A stretch of 64,000 nucleotides of DNA from Dolomitihabitans soli (GTDB taxonomy: Bacteria > Actinomycetota > Actinomycetes > Streptosporangiales > Streptosporangiaceae). Shown piece after piece: positions 60,504 through 64,000 of the stretch (its first letter is position 1; every line of letters begins with the position of its first letter). The stretch lies in contig NZ_JAKNTW010000001.1 in assembly GCF_022213955.1 (NCBI RefSeq), positions 682,001 to 746,000 of the forward strand, in the 5' to 3' direction. The position numbers and the translations under genes are program-made. Under the pieces are notes generated by a model. The model did no database searches. It was given only the letters and a program-made list of their open reading frames with translations, and was not told where the DNA came from.

Positions 60504-61141
60504 GCGGCCCCGCCCGTCCGGGCGTTCCGGTCGTCGAGCGCCGGCAACAGGTAGCCGAGGAGCATCGACTTCAGTTCGGCGATGAGGTCGGCGGCGCGCT
60601 CCGGCGGGGCGGCGGCGACCAGCGGCATCACCGCCTTCACCATCGCCAGCGACATGGTGGCCAGCGTCAGGCAGCGGTCCTGCTCCAGGTGCGGGGCGCG
60701 AAGTGAGAAGATCTGCGCCACGCGCGCGGCGATGTCCGCGTGCAGCCGCCCGGAGGCCGCGGCCAGCCGGTCTCCGGTCGCCGAGCCGTGCAGCAGCGCC
60801 CAGTAGGCGGGCCGGCTGCCCTTGAAGTCGACGATCTCGTTCACCAGCTGGTCGATCAGCTCGTCGAGCGGCATCCGCGCCACGTCGCCGGTCAGCCGCG
60901 CGTTCCAGTGCTCGCGCCTGCCTTCGGTGAACCGGGTGAGCAGGCCCTGCAGGATCTCCTCCTTGTTGCGGAAGAACTGGTAGAGCGAGCCGGGGGACAT
61001 GCCTGCGCGTGCGGCGACCGCGTTGGTGGTCATCTCGGCGTAGCCGGCCTCGCCGATCACCTCCTCCGCGGCGTCCAGGATCTCCTCCATGCGTTTGAGG
61101 CCACGCGCCTGGCGGCGCACCGGCCTGTGGGTCTCGGTCAC
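60473..61141 (-). CDS. TetR-family regulator of the MMPL exporter
   Basis: A 222-residue repressor. DNA-binding part: MEEILDAAEEVIGEAGYAEMTTNAVAARAGMSPGSLYQFFRNKEEILQGLL. The GTG at 61141 was chosen because the longer frame to 61201 reads through the AT-rich divergent promoter (AAACACGAGTTTTTACTTG), which probably holds the operator. It is divergent from the MMPL gene and most likely represses it. It overlaps the PhoX-like gene by 31 bp tail to tail. Confidence 0.85.
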   Translation of the reverse strand: MTETHRPVRRQARGLKRMEEILDAAEEVIGEAGYAEMTTNAVAARAGMSPGSLYQFFRNKEEILQGLLTRFTEGRREHWNARLTGDVARMPLDELIDQLVNEIVDFKGSRPAYWALLHGSATGDRLAAASGRLHADIAARVAQIFSLRAPHLEQDRCLTLATMSLAMVKAVMPLVAAAPPERAADLIAELKSMLLGYLLPALDDRNARTGGAAQPRNGPVTS

Positions 61142-61227
61142 GGGTACCGTCCAACGTTGACAAACACGAGTTTTTACTTGTATTTCTACTCTCGACGCCA
61201 AATGCGAGTAGTTTACCGACTTCGGGG

Positions 61228-63429
61228 ATGATCAAGATGACCGTTCGCACCCACGCCCCTCCGGTGGCCGCCCCGCCGGGCCCGCCGCTGCGCCGCCTCG
61301 GCCACCTGGTGGTACGGCGCCGCCGCCTGGTGATGATCCTCGCGCTGCTGGCGACCGTCGTGCTGGGCGTGCTCGCCGCCGGCACGGTGAGCGGGTTGTC
61401 CCTGGCCAGGTACGACGCGCCGGGCTCGGAATCGGACCGGGCGCAGGACGAGCTGGCCACGCGGTTCGGCACCGGCAGCGCCGACCTCGTCCTGCTCGTC
61501 ACCGCCAAGAACGGGAACGTGGACGACCCCGCCGTGGCCACCGCCGGTCGCGAGCTGACCACCAGGCTCGCCGCGTTCGACGGCGTGGCCGAGGCCGCCT
61601 CCTACTGGTCCCGCGGCGCCCCCGCCACCCTGCGCAGCGAGAACCGGGTGCACGCGCTCGTCGTCGCGCGCATTCCCGGCGACGCCGACCAGGTCAGAGG
61701 GCAGATCCTGCCGCGGATCATCCCAGCGGTGACCCGCGGAGACGCCACGATCACGGTGCGGGCGGGAGGCGGCGAAGAGGTCTTCCGGCAGACCGTCCCG
61801 CTGGCCAGGCAGGACTTCGTACGCGCCGAACTGGTGATCTTCCCGCTGGTGTTCGTGCTGCTGTGGGTCTTCCTGCGCCGGGTGCTGGCCGCCGTGCTGC
61901 CCATCGTGCTCGGCGTCTTCGTGATGGTGGTCGCGCTCGCGCTGATCCGCGTCCCGCTGCTCTACGCCGAGGTCTCCACCTTCGCGCTCAACCTCACGCT
62001 GGCGCTCGGGCTGGGGCTCGGCATCGACTACGCGCTGTTCATGGTCTCCCGGTTCCGGGAGGAGGTACAGCTCGGCCACGACCGGCACGAGGCGGTCGCC
62101 CGCAGTGTCGAGAAGGCCGGCCGTACGGTGATCTTCAGCGGGGTGACCGTCGCGGCCTCGCTCGCCGTACTGCTGCTGATGCCCTTCGACTTCTTCCGGT
62201 CCTTCGGCTACGCGGGGATCGCGGTGGTCATCGGGGGAGTGGTGGGCGCGGTGGTGGTGCTGCCCGCGGTGCTCGCCGCGGTGGGTGACCGGGTGCTGCC
62301 CCGCCGGGTCCGGCCGGAGGAGGGCGTCTTCTGGCGGAACCTGGCCGGGCGGGTCATGCGCAGGCCGGTGATCTTCGGCGGTGGGGCGGCGCTGGTGCTG
62401 CTGCTGCTCGGCTCGCCCTTCCTCGGACTGGAGTTCGGGGTGGCCGACGACCGCATCCTGCCCGCCTCCGCGCCGGCGCGGCAGACCTCGGAGGTGATCA
62501 GGGCGGAGTTCCCCGCCGAGGAGACCGACGCGCTGCAGGTCGTCTCCGCCGGCCCGGCCGACCCGTCGGACGTGCCTGGATACGCGGCCGCGCTGTCCCG
62601 GCTGCCCGGAGTCGCGCAGGTCGACTCGGTGGCCGGGTCCTTCGCCGGCGGACAGCGGGTCGGCGCCGGCGAACCCGCCCGGTTCCAGGGAGGCGCCGGG
62701 ACCTGGCTGTCCGTGGTGCCGACGGCCGCGCTGATGGAGCGGGACCCGGTGCGGCTGGTGGCGGACGTCCGGGCGCTGGCGGCGCCGTTCGAGGTGCTGG
62801 TCGGCGGGTATCCGGCCGAACTCGGCGACTACCGGCAGGCCGTGGTGGACCGGCTTCCGCCGTTGCTCGCGCTGATCCTGGTGGTCACCTTCGTCATCCT
62901 GTTCCTGATGACGGGGAGCCTGCTGATCCCGCTCAAGGCCACGGTGCTCAACATGCTGAGCCTGTCGGTGATGCTGGGCGCGCTCGTCTGGATCTACCAG
63001 GACGGGAACCTGTCGGGCCTGCTCGGCTTCACCGCGACCGGGACCCTCGATCCGAGCATCCCGATCCTGATGTTCTGCATCGGATACGGGCTCTCGATGG
63101 ACTACGAAGTGTTCCTGCTGTCGCGGATCAAGGAGGAGTACGACCTCACGGGCGACACCCAGGCCGCCGTCACGGCCGGACTCCAGCGCAGCGCGCCGCT
63201 GATCACCGCCGCGGGCGCCATCCTGGCGATCTCCTTCGCCGCGTACGTCACCGCGGGCGTCTCCTTCGTGCAGATGCTCGGCGTCGGAATGGCGGTGGCC
63301 ATCCTGGTGGACGCGACGATCGTCCGCGCCATCCTGGTCCCCGCCTTCATGCGCCTGGCCGGCCGCGCCAACTGGTGGGCGCCCGCCCCGCTCCGGCGCC
63401 TGCACGCCCGGATCGGGCTGAGCGAGTGA
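61228..63429 (+). CDS. MMPL/RND-family membrane transporter
   Basis: A 733-residue exporter with two RND halves, each one helix, a large extracellular loop and five helices (first helix about residues 35-55; second half from about 375). The proton-relay and family motifs are GLGIDYALFMVSRFREE and YGLSMDYEVFLLSRIKEEY. Members move lipids or drugs out through the membrane. Divergence from a TetR gene suggests an inducible efflux or lipid-export role. The ATG at 61237 is an alternative start. Confidence 0.92.
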   Translation: MIKMTVRTHAPPVAAPPGPPLRRLGHLVVRRRRLVMILALLATVVLGVLAAGTVSGLSLARYDAPGSESDRAQDELATRFGTGSADLVLLVTAKNGNVDDPAVATAGRELTTRLAAFDGVAEAASYWSRGAPATLRSENRVHALVVARIPGDADQVRGQILPRIIPAVTRGDATITVRAGGGEEVFRQTVPLARQDFVRAELVIFPLVFVLLWVFLRRVLAAVLPIVLGVFVMVVALALIRVPLLYAEVSTFALNLTLALGLGLGIDYALFMVSRFREEVQLGHDRHEAVARSVEKAGRTVIFSGVTVAASLAVLLLMPFDFFRSFGYAGIAVVIGGVVGAVVVLPAVLAAVGDRVLPRRVRPEEGVFWRNLAGRVMRRPVIFGGGAALVLLLLGSPFLGLEFGVADDRILPASAPARQTSEVIRAEFPAEETDALQVVSAGPADPSDVPGYAAALSRLPGVAQVDSVAGSFAGGQRVGAGEPARFQGGAGTWLSVVPTAALMERDPVRLVADVRALAAPFEVLVGGYPAELGDYRQAVVDRLPPLLALILVVTFVILFLMTGSLLIPLKATVLNMLSLSVMLGALVWIYQDGNLSGLLGFTATGTLDPSIPILMFCIGYGLSMDYEVFLLSRIKEEYDLTGDTQAAVTAGLQRSAPLITAAGAILAISFAAYVTAGVSFVQMLGVGMAVAILVDATIVRAILVPAFMRLAGRANWWAPAPLRRLHARIGLSE

Positions 63430-63470
63430 CCTCGGCTGGAACCGTGCGCGTTCCGATCGGAAACCCAGCG

Positions 63471-63538
63471 GTGACGTGGGTGGATGTGTGCCGGGTTCGT
63501 GTTGGTGACGTGGGTGGGGGTGTGCCGGGTTCGTGTTG
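63471..63538. repeat. Two tandem 34-bp repeats
   Basis: Units 63471-63504 and 63505-63538 both read GTGACGTGGGTGG then a one-base difference, GTGTGCCGGGTTCGTGTTG. A partial third unit follows. They lie in the intergenic gap after the MMPL gene. Confidence 0.85.
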
Positions 63539-63557
63539 GTGGTGAGGCGGGATGGAG

Positions 63558-63599
63558 CCGTGCGCGCCCGGTCGTTCGCGTCCGGCCGGGCGTGCACGG
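63558..63599. terminator. Bidirectional terminator between convergent genes
   Basis: CCGTGCGCGCCCGG (63558-63571) pairs with CCGGGCGTGCACGG (63586-63599), one mismatch in 14. It ends four bases before the stop of the GNAT gene and follows the MMPL gene. Confidence 0.75.
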
Positions 63600-63602
63600 G
63601 GC

Positions 63603-64000
63603 TCAGGGGAGGTCGCGGGTCCAGATCTGCTCCACGACCTTCTTCCCCGAATCCTCCCCGGGGTGCTCCTCCATGAGTTCGAACCCGGCCGCGGCGTAGA
63701 TCCGCCCCGCCGTGAGGAGATTCGCCCTGGTCCAGAGCATGATCCGCTTGTATCCCGCGCCGGCGGCGAAGTGCAGGCACTCCCGTACGAGCCCCGCGCC
63801 GATCCCCATTCCGCGGGCGGACGGCTCGACCAGGAGCAATCTGAGCTGGGCCGTCTCGTCGTCCTTGCGCACGCAGAAGACGCAGCCCGCCCGCTCGCCG
63901 TCCACTTCGGCGATCCAGCCCGCCTCACGCTCCGGGTCGTGCCGTTCGCCGTATCCGGCCACGATCCCGGCGACCAGCGCCTCGAACCCCTGGCCCCAGC
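63603..64000 (-). CDS. GNAT acetyltransferase (partial at window edge)
   Basis: At least 132 residues; the frame continues beyond base 64000 (…WGQGFEALVAGIVAGYGERHDPE). The acetyl-CoA site is SARGMGIGAGLVRECL and the end is ANLLTAGRIYAAAGFELMEEH. The upstream pattern FEALVAGIVA is seen in fusion proteins that join a MarR helix-turn-helix to a GNAT domain, so the full protein may be such a fusion. An internal ATG (63962) exists but would cut the domain. Confidence 0.85.
   Translation of the reverse strand, partial: WGQGFEALVAGIVAGYGERHDPEREAGWIAEVDGERAGCVFCVRKDDETAQLRLLLVEPSARGMGIGAGLVRECLHFAAGAGYKRIMLWTRANLLTAGRIYAAAGFELMEEHPGEDSGKKVVEQIWTRDLP

Noticed and set aside
1-64000. CRISPR array, tRNA or rRNA genes
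   Set aside because: No regularly spaced repeats, cloverleaf-type sequences or conserved rRNA blocks were seen on reading the window.

Overview
The window is high-GC DNA with the gene style of a filamentous actinomycete: GTG starts, ATGA/GTGA overlaps, Tat signals, DUF397/XRE pairs and many LacI, TetR, MerR and LysR regulators. The gene set fits Streptosporangiales (Streptosporangium/Nonomuraea/Microbispora-like). This placement is inferred from gene content; no rRNA or other marker gene is present.

Region 1 (about 0.4-14.8 kb) is a conserved actinobacterial envelope and lipid core. It holds an NlpC/P60 hydrolase behind a c-di-AMP (ydaO) riboswitch and Crp-like sites, a HEXXH peptidase, an M48 protease, a PimB-like mannosyltransferase, a FadD15-like acyl-CoA ligase, a metallophosphoesterase, an SRPBCC protein, an ArsA-type ATPase, a CxxC protein, ROK glucokinase and a PlsC acyltransferase. 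The order resembles the Rv2182c-Rv2190c segment of Mycobacterium tuberculosis and the glkA region of Streptomyces.

Region 2 (14.8-30.6 kb) is a sugar island. A LacI regulator plus Gfo/Idh oxidoreductase diverges from a CUT1 ABC importer with a YesL-like protein. Next comes an L-rhamnose operon: CUT2 importer, mutarotase, an arabinose/fucose-isomerase-like protein, rhamnose isomerase and a fused rhamnulose-phosphate aldolase/dehydrogenase. A second rhamnoside block at 40.5-48.3 kb has a giant GH106-like glycosidase, a second CUT1 importer and a DeoR regulator. Six AAAACGTTTT-type palindromes tie both blocks together. No rhamnulokinase is visible.

Region 3 (30.6-40.3 kb) is a patchwork: homocysteine methyltransferase, a secreted tandem-repeat protein, a decayed copy of an ATPase/XRE/DUF397 module, a kinase with a tiny Cys-rich ORF, a GNAT enzyme, gene fragments, a TPR/pseudo-aspartyl-protease protein, and a LysR-controlled multicopper oxidase with a membrane partner.

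Region 4 (48.4-64 kb) holds PhoD with a candidate PHO box and a discoidin-domain partner, the intact ATPase/XRE/DUF397 module, a VOC protein with a divergent TetR, YbjQ, a MerR-VIT/VWA operon, Dps, a PhoX-like protein, and a TetR regulator divergent from an MMPL exporter. A GNAT gene runs off the right edge. No tRNA, rRNA, CRISPR array or intact insertion sequence was seen.
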